Of a stretch of 60,000 bases of DNA, positions 11,298 through 22,916 are shown in pieces. Position 1 is the first letter of the stretch. The number at the start of each line of letters is the position of its first letter. The stretch is from assembly GCA_950295325.1 (NCBI GenBank), contig OX485805.1, positions 52,788,758 through 52,848,757 of the forward strand, given 5' to 3'. The notes under the pieces are model-generated. The model saw only the letters and a list, made by a program, of their open reading frames with translations. It was not told where the DNA came from and made no database searches. This DNA is from Polytrichum commune. Taxonomy: Eukaryota; Streptophyta; Polytrichopsida; Polytrichales; Polytrichaceae. The position numbers and the translations under genes are program-made.

Positions 11298-14200
11298 GGC
11301 ATGAGCATTCTTTGTATTAAGGGCACCTCTCTAAGAGGAGGCATGCTAAAAACACTTAAAAGCAATCCAAAAAATCTCAAATGGTTGTGTGCCACTAATT
11401 GTGACCAGAATTCACAATTTACATTGGTGTGGTACTAGGACTAACTGCTTACCTCAACAAACTTTTGACCAAGTGGCAAAATAAGTGATTAATACTTGTC
11501 TCTGTAATCTGGCCTCACACTATGTCCATTACTAGATAAACATGTGACTTCGTCGAATCATACATATTTGACTCATTTTTGGTCAACCAAATCCTACATA
11601 TCCATAAATATGTTACTAAAGCCAGTCATTCAAACCTCACCAATATCAATAACACAACTCAATCATATAGATACCACGTGACTATACAAAGTAAGCCAAA
11701 TATTATTGCTTGAAGTGGACTTTACATCCCTTATTGGGAATGCATTACTCAACATAGTAAACTATATATCACTAAGTATACTCAATATTTTGTGATGTTT
11801 TCTTATAATTTACTATGTCATGTCACACGAGCTTACTGTGTACACTTATTAACAAGTCTCATTTTTACCAGGGTTTACTAGAAGTACGCCGTTTGTGGTA
11901 TTTATACTATTTGGAGTTACGTTGTGGCATAACTTTTGACTATAGATATCATTTCTTGCTGACAAAGGTCGAATTGGTTGTTTGGATGCTATGCAACGTT
12001 AAAACCTTTACTTGGTTAAAATATATATCAACAATATGATGTCATAGCAATGCATAACTCCAAGTAGTAAGTGACATTAAATACCATAATGGTGTAGTGA
12101 TGTGGAGAGTATAGATCAAATAATGTTAGTTGTTTGAACTATCTTTGTATATTAACCATATTGTTCTTTATTGACTGTTGCTATGGTTGGTATATTTGTG
12201 CATTCTTCATCAGATGACAATCTGTAGTGAAATGCAAATTATCTTAGACTACATTTATGACTTGTGCTAATGCCTTGACATCACTTCATTCACCAAATGT
12301 ATGTGTAGTAAGCTAAACTTCACTACCATTGGGAACGTCCTGTCCAACACAACTACGCCCATACTTCATTGGTTGTCTGAAGCGGCAAGTCGTTTTTAAC
12401 GGCAACAAATGTCTATGTTTTCTCACTTGTAGAAGTATATTAAAACCAACTCAAGAAATATATGTTTTGGTTTAGTGACCCTACAAGTGCTAGCATGTGC
12501 AATTAGGTTGGCCCACACTAATTTATCAACATTCCACACTATTTATTACTTCGGAAACAAAATACAAATATTTAAGTTATACTAGGCTATGAAAATCTCC
12601 CAATTATAGGGATACACTAATTGAAGTACCGTACACGATGCCTAGTTTTGGGTTGCTTGGAAGCCATTGCGAAAGGCTAACATAACCTTCTCCTATTTCC
12701 CAAGGGGTGCCGTTTCATCGAACTCTAGGGAACAAATTCAAAAAATAGGGTCCTTGGGTTCTCAAAGTTCCCAATGCAATAAAAAAATGAGGGAGGGGAG
12801 GTGTTGGAATTAGGTGTAGCCCATCTTCATGAAGGAAATTTAGAAGCACTAGTCTTAAGGTTGAGGCATCCATAACGGATAAAACAAGAGAGTTTGCATT
12901 TGCTTGGCTGTGAATTATATTTCTCGTGAAGAGAAACATATTCTAAGGAGAATGCACTTCTTTTTCTTTCATGAACACGGAAATTGCTACAAATTTTGAA
13001 GCGGTAAAGTAAGGGTAACACATAATTGATGTATAGGTTAACCCTCAACCGCTCATCTAAATGCTAATGCTTGGCTACGACGATTGTCCAAACTCTTATG
13101 AGTGTAATCAATCAAGAGCCGCCACCACATAAGCCTCAACTCCGCTTGCCTAAAATCCATGCCGGCATTACATGACCTGGTGAGTGGTTAAATGGACATG
13201 GTTGACTGCAGATGCATCGACCTTACATGGGAGAGGCAAGTACCAAATATAAATCAACATCTCTCTAAATATGACCAGGTAAGCATGGATTCAAGGACAA
13301 GAAAACTCCTTTCCCACTCCTTTGCTATGATTGGTTGGCTAGGGTGTCGGATGTAGGACACTTGGTGAGGATATTTAGAACCAAGTTAGTGTGTAATTAG
13401 CTCATTAGGTGTCGGGGCCAAGACACGTGATGAGTGTGTAAAGAGAAACCAAGAGGTAATAAATATAGACAAGGTTTGATTCTATAATAGGAGTTGTTCA
13501 AGTCTAAAATGAAACATGTTGAACTCTTTTATAGCACAATCTAGTATGATACTTTGAATCTCATAGCTAATTCAAAAATGATAGATTAGACTCAAGACAA
13601 TTATGGCAAAGTTTTGTTTACTTCCTCTACATAGGAACAAAAATTCCATACGAAGTGCCAATGTACATAAAAGAAAAATTGCTCAACATGTAGAACAATA
13701 TATAGGGCGGGTTACCTTATTACTTAGGGCCATTGCACACATGAGCCAATAGCCGTGACCATGAACTTGTAAGAGCCCAAAAGAAGTGCTCGTAGGATGT
13801 CCCAGGACACTTCCAAAATCAAGTGGTGTGGTAACGGGCCCTCAAGTCTACTTTGAAGTCATATGTGACCGGACTCTCTACCAAATGTTATTTCATTGAA
13901 TTTCTATCCATTCGGGGGTCTTCACACACGATCAAATATAATAAATCAACGGTGGTGAGATTTTGGAGTGCAATGGTCTCCTCATTTTACATTAGGCCTA
14001 CCTCCAAGAGGTGTCTTTCTAAAAATAAAAAAATGCTCATGAAACATGATCCATTTCATGCCTTGTTAAATCCATGCAGACTTTACATCCGTCTTGCACT
14101 AGAAAGTGGACAACTCTTGATCAATGCCTAGTGTTAAGTGAAAGTGATTCAATTTTATGTATTGATTTTGAATCTTGTGAAGAAAAACATCATCGACATT

Positions 14201-14910
14201 TTAGAAACAAACTAATTTACAAAGCCAAGCAATTTGTAATGACAAAAAAGAATCCAAGAGAAGTCTACATCTTTCAAAAGACGGTGCAAGTGGTGTGCAA
14301 GTAGGTGATATTAAATAAGTGATTGTCTAGAATTTGTTTAAAATATGATAATATTACATTCAATTGTTGGTTTTCTACAAAGTTTTGTGATGATGCCCTC
14401 AAGTAGATAATGAATTCAAGGAATACAAAATAGCTAAGGCCATGACATCTATGTCTAAAACCAAACTCAACCATTTGCTTTTGAGCATCACTTTCGATGC
14501 TATGTATTGAAGATGCCAACGTGATATTCTACATTTGAGTGTTTAACACAACAATGGAGGACATCATAGAAAATAAAATAATAAAAAGAAAATTACAAAA
14601 TGCACTTTAAATAACGGTTTGCTATGATTTTTAGGCCTTCGACCAAAAATATTATGGTTTTAGTGTACCGGAGCACTTTTTTGTTCCACATTACCAAGCT
14701 TGCACCCAAGAGTTGTTTGAATTCATTCATTGGGTGAAACCCCTAATAACTCATAATCTATCACCTTAGATCAGGTTCTTCAAGAATATTAGTGTATCTA
14801 TATATGTGGAGTTTCAAAGTGGAAAAATGGTTGAAAGTAGTTTTCATGATCATTCAGGGGTTGTCATTGTATAAAATTGCTCAAATTTAAGGACTTGAAT
14901 GTTGGCATGA
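11298..14910. other. AT-rich intergenic region with dispersed repeats
   Basis: No credible gene. Around 11930-12060 a MITE-like sequence is related to segments near 27145-27330 and 28610-28740 (shared 'TATTTGGAATTA...GTTTGGA' pattern). Near 12498 a segment resembles 57545 ('GTGCAATTAGGTTG'). The stretch from 13289 is a separate repeat, listed on its own. Confidence 0.5.
13289..14520 (+). repeat. Dispersed repeat, copy A (inverted partner 52350-55560)
   Basis: Segments 13310-13560 and 14090-14520 are found again in reverse complement at 54470-55560 and 52350-53190, in collinear order but with insertions in the partner. Both copies keep an open frame across the same stretch (here about 14128-14280), with shared residues such as CLVLSE, DSILC, NHRHF or HHRHF, and LIYKAKQF. 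A coding mobile element is therefore the likely source. No transposase motif is recognised. Confidence 0.7.
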
Positions 14911-15545
14911 GTGGAGTTCTTAGGTGGAGACATGTTCACGAGTGTTCCTTCCGGTGACACCATCTTCATGAAGGTAATTATTCAGGAGTCATAAGTCGAG
15001 ATACATTAGGTTAGTTTATATGTACAGGAAAGCCATTTGTATATCACGCCGTCCTCGTTTCTAGAGTCGGTTGCTTATTCAGCCCACCACTCATAACAGT
15101 TGTGGAATTTACCACTAGTTTTCTAACATTGTAATATATAGCGCTCATCACTTCGTCTCTGAACAAATTGAAAAATGTTCCAAGAAATTGATTGTAATCA
15201 GGGTTGGCACGTGAACATGATGTATTGCAAATTTGGCAGTGGATATTGCACAACTGGGATGACAACCACAACATCAAGTTATTGAGAAATTGCTACAATG
15301 CTCTTCCCGCCAAAGGAAAGGTGATTGTAGTGGAATACCTCTTGCCTGAGATAACCAACCCGGATATGCTTCATGACAAATTGGCTTTCCATTTAGATTT
15401 CTCAATGATGGCCCGCCTTAGTGATGGGGCTCGAGAGCGTACTGAATGTGAGATGCAGCAATTAGCTCTTGCCGCAGGTTTTGCTCAAGTCAATTTGATC
15501 GTGGATGCAGACTCCCTATGTATCTTAGAAATGCACAAAAACTAA
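14911..15545 (+). pseudogene. Truncated COMT-type O-methyltransferase (last two exons)
   Basis: Exon 14911-14973 reads VEFLGGDMFTSVPSGDTIFMK and ends at AAG|GTAATT. Exon 15240-15545 starts after TTGGCAG with WILHNWDDNHNIKLLRNCY and runs to a normal C-terminus. This is the SAM-binding motif plus the catalytic-histidine segment of plant class II small-molecule O-methyltransferases (ILHDWSDE in the family). The exons join in phase 0. The codon just before 14911 is TGA where the family has glycine, and I find no N-terminal dimerisation domain or substrate pocket upstream. About 123 of roughly 350 residues remain, so it cannot be functional alone. Confidence 0.85.
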
Positions 15546-16791
15546 TAGAGACAAGAACGTCAATGTGGAGCACATACATGATATTGGTCATTGGGGGTTG
15601 CACCTTTCTAGGCCTACGAGAAAATACATGAGTGCACAAGAGGAGGTCTTATTGGGATAATGATTTACAAAATATACTTAGCCTAGGTACATTGTAAAAG
15701 GAAAAGATGCAAGTATATGGGAGGGTCTAAAAGGCTATCCTACAAGTTTGGTAGGACTTTAGGACAATTATTATAGAGACTAGGGGATGGATGGCAAATA
15801 AATGAAAATAACTTGGATGCAAGACAATTCAGTAGAAAATTATGGATGAATGTTGGTGGGTGTTTAGTGTTGCCTGGGCAGATTTGGACCCAATATCCCA
15901 AGGGTTTGGGATATCTCTCCTGGGTATCAGAAGGGCAATAAATGGACTTCTAATGTTAGTGATCACTTGATGGTAGACTTAGATATTGTCATTGTGTCGG
16001 CTTATATATGACATATAGCTAGGATATGAATACCTCTGAACTTCATCCGAACAACACAAAACTATCTAACAAGTTTAGATGTGGAAAGTAGATTTCATGC
16101 ATCTACACATGAAGGGGTTATTTGTTTGTCCCACACGATTACGGTATACTTACCCAATGGCCTTGGATCCATTGATTGTGTTTATGTGTGTACAAATATG
16201 GGGATTAATGCTCCCACACTTAAAATGCATGTAGATTTTTATATATTCAAAACCACCGTGGATTAGTATGTAGCAACTAATGGAAGGATGGGAGTCGAGG
16301 AGAGCAACAAGTGCATGTATTGCTTTGTTGTGTTTACTGATATAAAGATTGTTGAGGTAGGGGTTGGTGCAACATGACAGGGTGTGTAACTAGTTGTTTG
16401 AGGAGGGGACGGCAAGTCAACCCATACATTGGTTCCATGTTGGATGACTACAACCCTGCCTCCAAGGTACATGTGTACAAGTTGTTTTGCCCGAGCCTCT
16501 GAGGATTGGGTGTGACAAAGGTAATAAAGATGGGAAGTTTTTGAGGATGGGGAATTTTGTAGCATGTGAATTGAAGGGTGGCATGGGCAATAGCAATGTC
16601 AAGTTATTAGTTTTCAAATGGACGTTTTAAGTTGTGGATTGAACCATCATGCCGTGTGAATGTGATATGTCCTTGGGGGGCAATATATGATGGTGGATGT
16701 TGAGGATGGTGGTGAGTAGGGGTTCTATGTACAGTAGAAACCCTCTTCCCTAGTCCCCTCTCAATTAATAACCCCTCTGAATTATTAATAT
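15546..16791. other. No gene seen
   Basis: Only short unconserved open frames occur between the O-methyltransferase remnant and the NERD1-like exons; I see no repeats of note. Confidence 0.5.
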
Positions 16792-16828
16792 CTGAAGTTG
16801 AAATATTGTTTGGCATTTGTACATGTAG

Positions 16829-19090
16829 CTCTTACTTTTGGAAGGAGGATTACATGCAGATGTTAATGGGGACGGTGTATTAGATCACGTCCAGGTAAGC
16901 CCTCCTGCAGCATTCTCCTCCCGTTACTAGAGTACTGCTGGAATATGTCATTGTTCATTTTGTAGGACCATGTCAAACAAAGTTGAAGATGCTTTACTGT
17001 ACTCTTTGGAAGTCATGCAATCTACTAAGCTGTTGCACTTTGATGACATACGACCTTGGTCGGTCAATTAGATATATGAGAGGATTTTTAAGCACATGGA
17101 ACCTTGCTGGAAAATATTGATAATGCACCCTACTTAGGGCCATGCCGCACATAAGAATTACCAAACTGGAGCTATTGAAGAGTTAACCAGGGGTAGCACA
17201 TTTAGGGAGAATACCAGTTGACCGGTTATTAACTGTGTAAAACCAGTCTCTTATTTTAACTGGTTAAAGTCTGGTAACGGGCTCCAATGATTGGACATGG
17301 ATGACTACCATCAATTTGCAAGCTTAATTGTTTTAGAATTTTGTGGATGTATAGAATTTTGTGGATAGATAGAATAAATTCTACTTTGTTGATTAGTAAT
17401 GTGTCGTGTTGTACTGTTTGCTGTGCAGGCTGTTGGTGGGCACGGAGCAGAGAGAGTAGTACCCAAAGGGATGACAGAAGCTATAAAGCTCTGCTGGGCA
17501 GTTGTGACCTCTGGTGTACCTGTGAAGGAGCTCCTGTTCAATTCCACAATTTGCCGTCACTCGCCATTTTTGTCATTCTCTCAGGCATAATTTATTGGTT
17601 CACGGGCTTTTGGTCGCAGTGCCGAGAGTGCTTCACCTTTAGAAGTCGCCACCCCAGTGTTGCTACCCCGTCCAAGTGAACGTCATCGAGTAAAAAACGG
17701 TGGCAGTGATGTTGTATTTTTCAATAGCTGTGGCGAGGTAAGAACCTTGAAACTCTAGGATTCCTTATGATATTTGACCTATCTGTAAAGTCTTTGGATC
17801 AAACTCCAGGCGAGTTGGCTACAAGGTGAGTTTGAGAGCATACCTGTGAAGTCACCCAAGTGGTCTTAAGGCTTAATATTAACATGCTAAAAGAGTGCAA
17901 CCGGGCCATAAGAAACCAAACTTTCTAGCTTGTCATATAAGGTTCAGTGGTCCAAGCAAGCCTTGCACAGGCTGAGCCGGGATGAAAGGCGGGTCCCATG
18001 GGTCAGACCTGTTTAAGATCCTGAAGTTCTCTCAAACTTTTTCAGATTTAAAGTGGAGGTTCAAGAGTTCCACCATACTTCAAAAGTAGGCTCCAACACA
18101 TGACGCTCTAACAATCTCTGAAGAAAAAAAAGTCTCTTAAAGAGCTTGGTTTCTCTTTGAAGGACCTTGTGGATATTTCTGTCGTCTGGAAGTCATGTTA
18201 GTTTTACTGAAGAGAGGTTTAAGATAACCATCTTGTGCTAAACTTCTTGGCAGTCATTTATCTTCTCAATGTTTTGTTAGCCAGCCTTGCATAAGCCGAG
18301 CTGGAATTTAGGGTGGGGGACTTATGGGTCAGACCCTATTTAGATCCTAAAGCTCTCTCAATTTTTTTTGAAACAAAGAAGAGGCCCAAGATTTTCATCC
18401 AAGTCTTGTAAGTTAAAGTCTGTCAAGGAGTTTGGTACCTCTTTGAGGGACTTTGGGGGATAACTCCATCGTCAGGAGAGTCATGTTACTTTTATTAAAG
18501 AGACATATCAGACAAGCATCATGTGTTTTACTTCTTGGTAGTCACTTATCTTCTCAAAAACATTTCTTGTGTAGGTCACTTCGTTCTCGTTCAAGAGGGA
18601 ACCTGGAAAATCAGGAGGACAGGAAGCAAGGAGGAGATGGCAACTCATTTCTGGAGCAAGCTGGTCCAATCCACCAGCATTTATGGGCGTTTCCTCCCAA
18701 AAAATGATTCCCACTTTAGAAGCCATCCATTTGAGGAAATATGGTCCTATTGAAGCCATTCTTGTAGCGGGTGAAGTTGAAGCCGTTGTTCTTTCTCCCA
18801 ATGGTGACCGACTGACCACCATTTCTCTCCCTTCCCCACCAATTGCACCCCTTTTGTCTACAGACTTTTCTGGGGACGGTTTGAATGATCTCATCCTTCT
18901 CACGCAGCACGCGATTTTTGGCTATGTACAGTTGCGGCAACCAGGGGCGATATTGTTCAGTACCCTTTTGGGGATTTTGATAGTAGTGATGGCAGTAATT
19001 TTCCTTACTCAGAATATAGGTTCTGGAAAGGGCAAGCAGCGGCTACAGGACCGTCGAAGTGGAGATTTATCTCAATTGTCAAGAACCTAA
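16829..19090 (+). pseudogene. NERD1-like FG-GAP repeat membrane protein, 3' half, one nonsense codon
   Basis: Plant NERD1 is an endomembrane FG-GAP protein linked to root growth and the exocyst. Exons are 16829-16894 (LLLLEGGLHADVNGDGVLDH, an FG-GAP calcium-loop motif), 17429-17737 and 18575-19090; all junctions are phase 0. The last exon has the FSGDGLNDLIL repeat, a single C-terminal membrane helix (about FSTLLGILIVVMAVIFL) and a basic tail. The order and motifs match the family C-terminal half. The middle exon has an in-frame TAA at 17588-17590, at a place where relatives have an aromatic residue; the frame then continues with FGRSAESASPLEVATP. No 5' exons are visible upstream, so the locus looks truncated as well. 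A TAA from TAT or TAC needs one base change. Confidence 0.82.
17940..18580. repeat. Intronic tandem duplication in NERD1-like gene
   Basis: Within the intron, 17950-18240 resembles 18283-18570: both have 'CCTTGCA...GCTGAGC/GCCGAGC', 'GGGTCAGACC' and 'CTCTCTCA'. The segment before the acceptor (TTCTTGGTAGTCACTTATCT) is also seen at about 18245 as TTCTTGGCAGTCATTTATCT. The earlier copy keeps a decayed acceptor-like TTTTGTTAG. Confidence 0.6.
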
Positions 19091-19957
19091 CTTCAGATAT
19101 CCACCATTGTGACCTTCGAATTTATGATTTTCTCAACAGGATTGTGTCCTCTGGCCATTTCTTTTAGGGACCTCATATAAATGCAATTTATGCTGTCATT
19201 GTGGATGTAATGGAAAACATCAGTTACAGCCAACATTCTTTTGCATCAATCCCACTCAAAGAGGAATTCGACAGGCTGGAGGTCGTGAATAAAGATTAAC
19301 AAGGCATCAAGGCATCTATTGTTTTCAGATGCATCAATCTGGGGTGCATCGAACAAGTGGAACTGAATACTGGACCAGGTCTTCAATACTTTCATGTCCA
19401 GAGAAGAGCGGATGAGCTAAGTTAGTTCATGAGAGTAATCGTTATGGTCCTGTGCACCATTAAATAACATTTCAGATGCATAAAGCTTCCTGTGAGGACT
19501 TGGGGTATTTGTAAGGGTCAAGGTATTGAGCTCCTCAAACCATGAAGTAGCGCTGGTGGTACAGGGAGCAATGAGATGAGCTCTGGGTGGGAAGTCATCA
19601 ACATTCATTGTTGTTCACTAACCTACAACTTAGCAGAAATGTGATCCCAGAGTTTAGATGTTGTCCTTACAGCATGTCTGAATTTGCGAAAGAAGTAGAT
19701 TGTTTGGCCAAGAAATAGAGTTTCAAGTGGTTATGATAACTACCTATAAGGATATTTAATGGGCCAGGTAACATCTGATGTTGGATGCAAAGACGTTCTA
19801 CGACTTTTTCTGTGTGCATTAAGCACCCATATTTTGCTACACTTCAATGCTCTTCTATTGGATTTGGGTGCAGGTTGTGGCCTTTACTTTAAAGTATAGA
19901 ATCTGAGCAAAACAACGTTGAATTTGTATAATGCAAACAAAATAGCTTGAAAATTTG
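19091..19957. other. 3' flank of NERD1-like locus, no gene seen
   Basis: Probably 3' UTR followed by intergenic sequence. I see no conserved frame or repeat terminus. Confidence 0.4.
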
Positions 19958-20818
19958 TGATCAAAGATACTTGCATTTCTGTTAACTTGTAGTGTATTCA
20001 ATACAGGGGCATTTGTGCAAAGAAGCACCCCAAATTCAGGTTCACTTTTTCTCTAGATTGAAAGCCGGATTCCTATTTTTAATAACTGTAACATATGCAT
20101 GCATGCACTAATTTAACCTGTTGGCCAAATTTCAACCTAACAAATGCAACGTGGTCTGATGTTGCACTTTTGATATATATATATATATAGATATCAAACT
20201 CTAGTTGCAATTTGGCTCCAGCAACATATCAATAAAGCTGATCCACAATCCTGCTGTGTGCTTTTCACACGAAGATTACATGAAACAAATTTGCCCACTG
20301 TTTAACCTATTGGAAATAAGAAAGTAGATGCTCATTCTTCAATTTTCTTTTAATTGATGAAGTAGGCGTGCAACTTGGAGTCGGTTGATTTTCAACCATC
20401 TCTCAAACCTAGCTATAGACGGACCATTTTGTGAGGCTGTGTGGAATGAGGAGCTTGTTCTGCATTATTTCTCAACCTAGGGAGCTTCAATGGCAAGGTA
20501 TACTGTGCAGAAACTGTGACTTCCAAAGCATTTTGGTCGTCGTACGCTTGTCAAAGCGACTAAAGCACCACGACAGAGTTAAAAACATTAACATACTAGT
20601 TATCTCTGTCTGCATGTAGGCACACAAACTATCCTCATGCTCTAGAATGCAAATAGCTGGACAATTTGTGTGATATTGGCGCTGTTTCAATGGCCATTTA
20701 GTATTAAATAGATCTTTATCAGTACATGCCATCTTGGCAGAGACGAGCCATTCGTTGCAATCAATAATTCATTGCTATCATAAATTATACTGAAACTAAC
20801 TTGCTCGTGCCATCAAAA

Positions 20819-21925
20819 CTAAGTTTCTAGGAGTTCATGTTCCAATAAGCGGATGTACTCTTGCATCATCAAGTCATGTTGAGAAACTTTAGTGGGAAAG
20901 GCCTCGTGGCCAACAATTGTGTTGCTCACTGTAGACGTTTCGTCGGGCTCCACCATGTGAGCATGTTCTTGTAACTCTTCGCAATTGGCAAATTGGCCTC
21001 CACATTGGAAGCTTACACCACATGCTCGACATTTGTATCGTGGTTGCGACAAGTTCTTATTGTTATAATATAAGAACTTGACGAACCCCACTTTCCTGCA
21101 CTTTAGATTTGGACACACTTTGACGGCGTTTTGGAGAGCCTCTGTTTCACGCAATTTCTTGTAACCCTGCGGATGCTTTGGCCTTTTGGAAGTGGGATTG
21201 TGCACGAACAACTTCTTACATGCCAAGCATTTGTATCGTGGTTGCGTCAACTTATTGTTGTTGAGGTGTTTGAATTGAACCTCATGGGATGAGCATGCAG
21301 TGCATGTCTTGATGACGTCCACGTAGAGGGCAGGTTCTATTGCTATCCTCTTCCTCGTCTTCTTTGGAGTGCAATTTATTTGCACATGAGCTTCATTGAT
21401 TTGAGCCTCGTCATTTCCAAGCATGGCAAACAACTCTTGGTCTAGATTTGTTTCATCTAGATCCAGGAACGTTTGGAAGTCGTAGTGCTCACTTTGATCA
21501 CCGGTGTTCGTGGAAGCATGGCCGTTGCCTTCCATAAACTCGGCTTCATTGGTTTGAACGTTTTCATTTTCGAGCATGGCAATCGACGATTGATCTGGGT
21601 CGAAGAATGTTTGGTCGAATTGCTCACTTTGATCACCGATGTTTGTGTAGGCTTGGTGATTGCTTCCAATAGACTCGGCTTCACTGGTTTGAGCGTCGTC
21701 AAACAACATGTGAAACAACTTTGTTTCATCCTCGTCGAGGAATGTTTGATCATGTAGCTCACTTTGATCAGTGATTTTTGTGTAAGCTTGGCCATTGCTT
21801 TGCATAGAGTCGACGAAGAATGCGGTGCATGGACTTGGTGCAACCACTTCCTCGTCCGCTCTTTCAAACTGTTCCGAGGGATTAAACCCATTCGAAACAT
21901 TCCCCGGCAGCAATTGAATATCCAT
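20819..21925 (-). CDS. Twin Dof-like zinc-ribbon protein, copy 1
   Basis: An intact 368-residue protein starting at ATG 21925. Residues 208-236 form C-x2-C-x21-C-x2-C, exactly the Dof spacing, with NNNKLTQPRYKC. Residues 271-302 form a second ribbon, C-x4-C-x22-C-x2-C, with YYNNKNLSQPRYKCRAC, very close to the Dof core YYNNYxLSQPRYxC. Dof proteins are plant transcription factors that bind AAAG through one such finger. A basic PKKTRKR at 187-193 could be a nuclear signal. Residues about 45-180 hold three acidic repeats of about 40 residues (QAYTxIxDQSExxDQTFxD and variants) that could activate transcription. The C-terminus is leucine-rich. A TATA box lies about 200 bases upstream, and an intron in the 5' UTR is possible (acceptor TTACAG near 21987). 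A second short minus-strand frame 87 bases downstream is probably 3' UTR. Both fingers have their cysteines. The Dof assignment is by motif only. Confidence 0.8.
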   Translation of the reverse strand: MDIQLLPGNVSNGFNPSEQFERADEEVVAPSPCTAFFVDSMQSNGQAYTKITDQSELHDQTFLDEDETKLFHMLFDDAQTSEAESIGSNHQAYTNIGDQSEQFDQTFFDPDQSSIAMLENENVQTNEAEFMEGNGHASTNTGDQSEHYDFQTFLDLDETNLDQELFAMLGNDEAQINEAHVQINCTPKKTRKRIAIEPALYVDVIKTCTACSSHEVQFKHLNNNKLTQPRYKCLACKKLFVHNPTSKRPKHPQGYKKLRETEALQNAVKVCPNLKCRKVGFVKFLYYNNKNLSQPRYKCRACGVSFQCGGQFANCEELQEHAHMVEPDETSTVSNTIVGHEAFPTKVSQHDLMMQEYIRLLEHELLET

Positions 21926-22127
21926 CTTCTCGTCAAATTTCTTCTTGAGTCACTTAATATGGAAGAATTATTATCACCACCCTGTAATATTTTCAAAGAA
22001 CTGATAAATCAGAAACCTCTGACGGTCTTCACGCAAACAATATTCACCTTGCAGCGGCAACTGGGATGTGCACACTGTAGAGAATGTCGAGAATAAAAAA
22101 TAAACAAAGAATCGGTGTCAGGAATGG

Positions 22128-22136
22128 TTTATATAA
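22128..22136 (-). promoter_or_regulatory. TATA box of Dof-like copy 1
   Basis: Minus-strand TTATATAAA about 200 bases before the start codon. The equivalent in copy 2 is at 25091-25098, where a G-to-T change and a 3-base insertion lie close by. Confidence 0.5.
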
Positions 22137-22652
22137 TGTCCTGACTGCAGTGTACTTCTACTTTTACTTTTACTAGTAAGTACACGTGGAGGGATGAGGT
22201 GAGTTAATGATGTGACAGGAGGATGAGGTTGCGTCACGATATCATCCGTCCACATTACCCGTCTACTTCATCCATCCTCATGAACGAGAATGAGGGAAGG
22301 AGATTAGGTTTCCCGTCAACCAGTGCTCTCACTTGAATTGCCCTGCGTGGCTGCCACGCAAACCTCATTACGGCGACTTCTGAACGCCGTCCACCAGACA
22401 GAATTGAAAGCGTGGGTTGGCAATTTGCAAAGGCTTGTCCTGCATCGTGGATGTGCCAGAAGTTTATGTTAGCTACATAACTATGCGGACTTCAAATTCA
22501 TGTTTGCTCCCTCTCTGAGCGTTTGGTGACGAAATTGTAGAGATTTCTTAAATCATTGCTTGGAATCGGGCCTAAGTGAAAGAATGTGTGAAAAACCGGG
22601 CTGCGCTGCTATTGTTAATTGTCATGCCACTGGTCATTTTTTTCATTTGCAG

Positions 22653-22898
22653 GTTTGATTGTTGCTTATTTCTGCTACCAACATTACCCCAGCCTATTTG
22701 ATGATGAAGGTACGATTCATCCACTTAGAACTCACTCTTTTAAACTTCCTGTACGCAATGTGACAGTACGCTGAAAAATGTAATTCCTATATCATGAATT
22801 AACGTTATGTCTTTCATGATATTGAATGTGCAGCTGGGAGTCCACTACCCTTCCTGGGGTATAGACAACGTGCTCCTGTTGCTGCCTCAGCTATCTGA
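22653..22898 (+). pseudogene. Lipid phosphate phosphatase (LPP) C-terminal exons only
   Basis: Exon 22653-22709 (after TTTGCAG, before GTACGA) reads LIVAYFCYQHYPSLFDDE. Exon 22834-22898 (after GTGCAG) reads AGSPLPFLGYRQRAPVAASA and ends at TGA. Plant LPP proteins end with a last membrane helix G-xx-VAxFCYxQFFPxP followed by a short tail, which these match. The catalytic PAP2 motifs are absent, as all earlier exons are missing. The remnant lies just before tandem unit 2, so it may have been carried or interrupted by the duplication. Confidence 0.6.
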
Positions 22899-22916
22899 AT
22901 AGGAGAAATCTTGTAG

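Larger units (their letters stand above)
19958..22340. repeat. Tandem duplication unit 1 (partner 22917-25301)
   Basis: The sequence from about 19958 recurs from about 22917 with a constant offset of 2959 bases across the Dof-like coding region. It includes a (TA)n tract near 20172, the Dof-like gene on the minus strand and its promoter. The far end (22143-22430) recurs a third time as a tail at 27335-27590. Confidence 0.92.

Noticed and set aside
20487-20732. Separate small gene downstream of Dof-like copy 1 (also 23422-23691)
   Set aside because: The two copies diverge at the C-terminal end and the sequence lies just after the Dof-like stop on the same strand, so 3' UTR is more likely.
21457-21996. 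179-codon frame overlapping the Dof-like gene (also 24416-24955)
   Set aside because: It starts with TTG, not ATG, and exists because the acidic-repeat region is open in a second frame; the zinc-ribbon frame has the real motifs.
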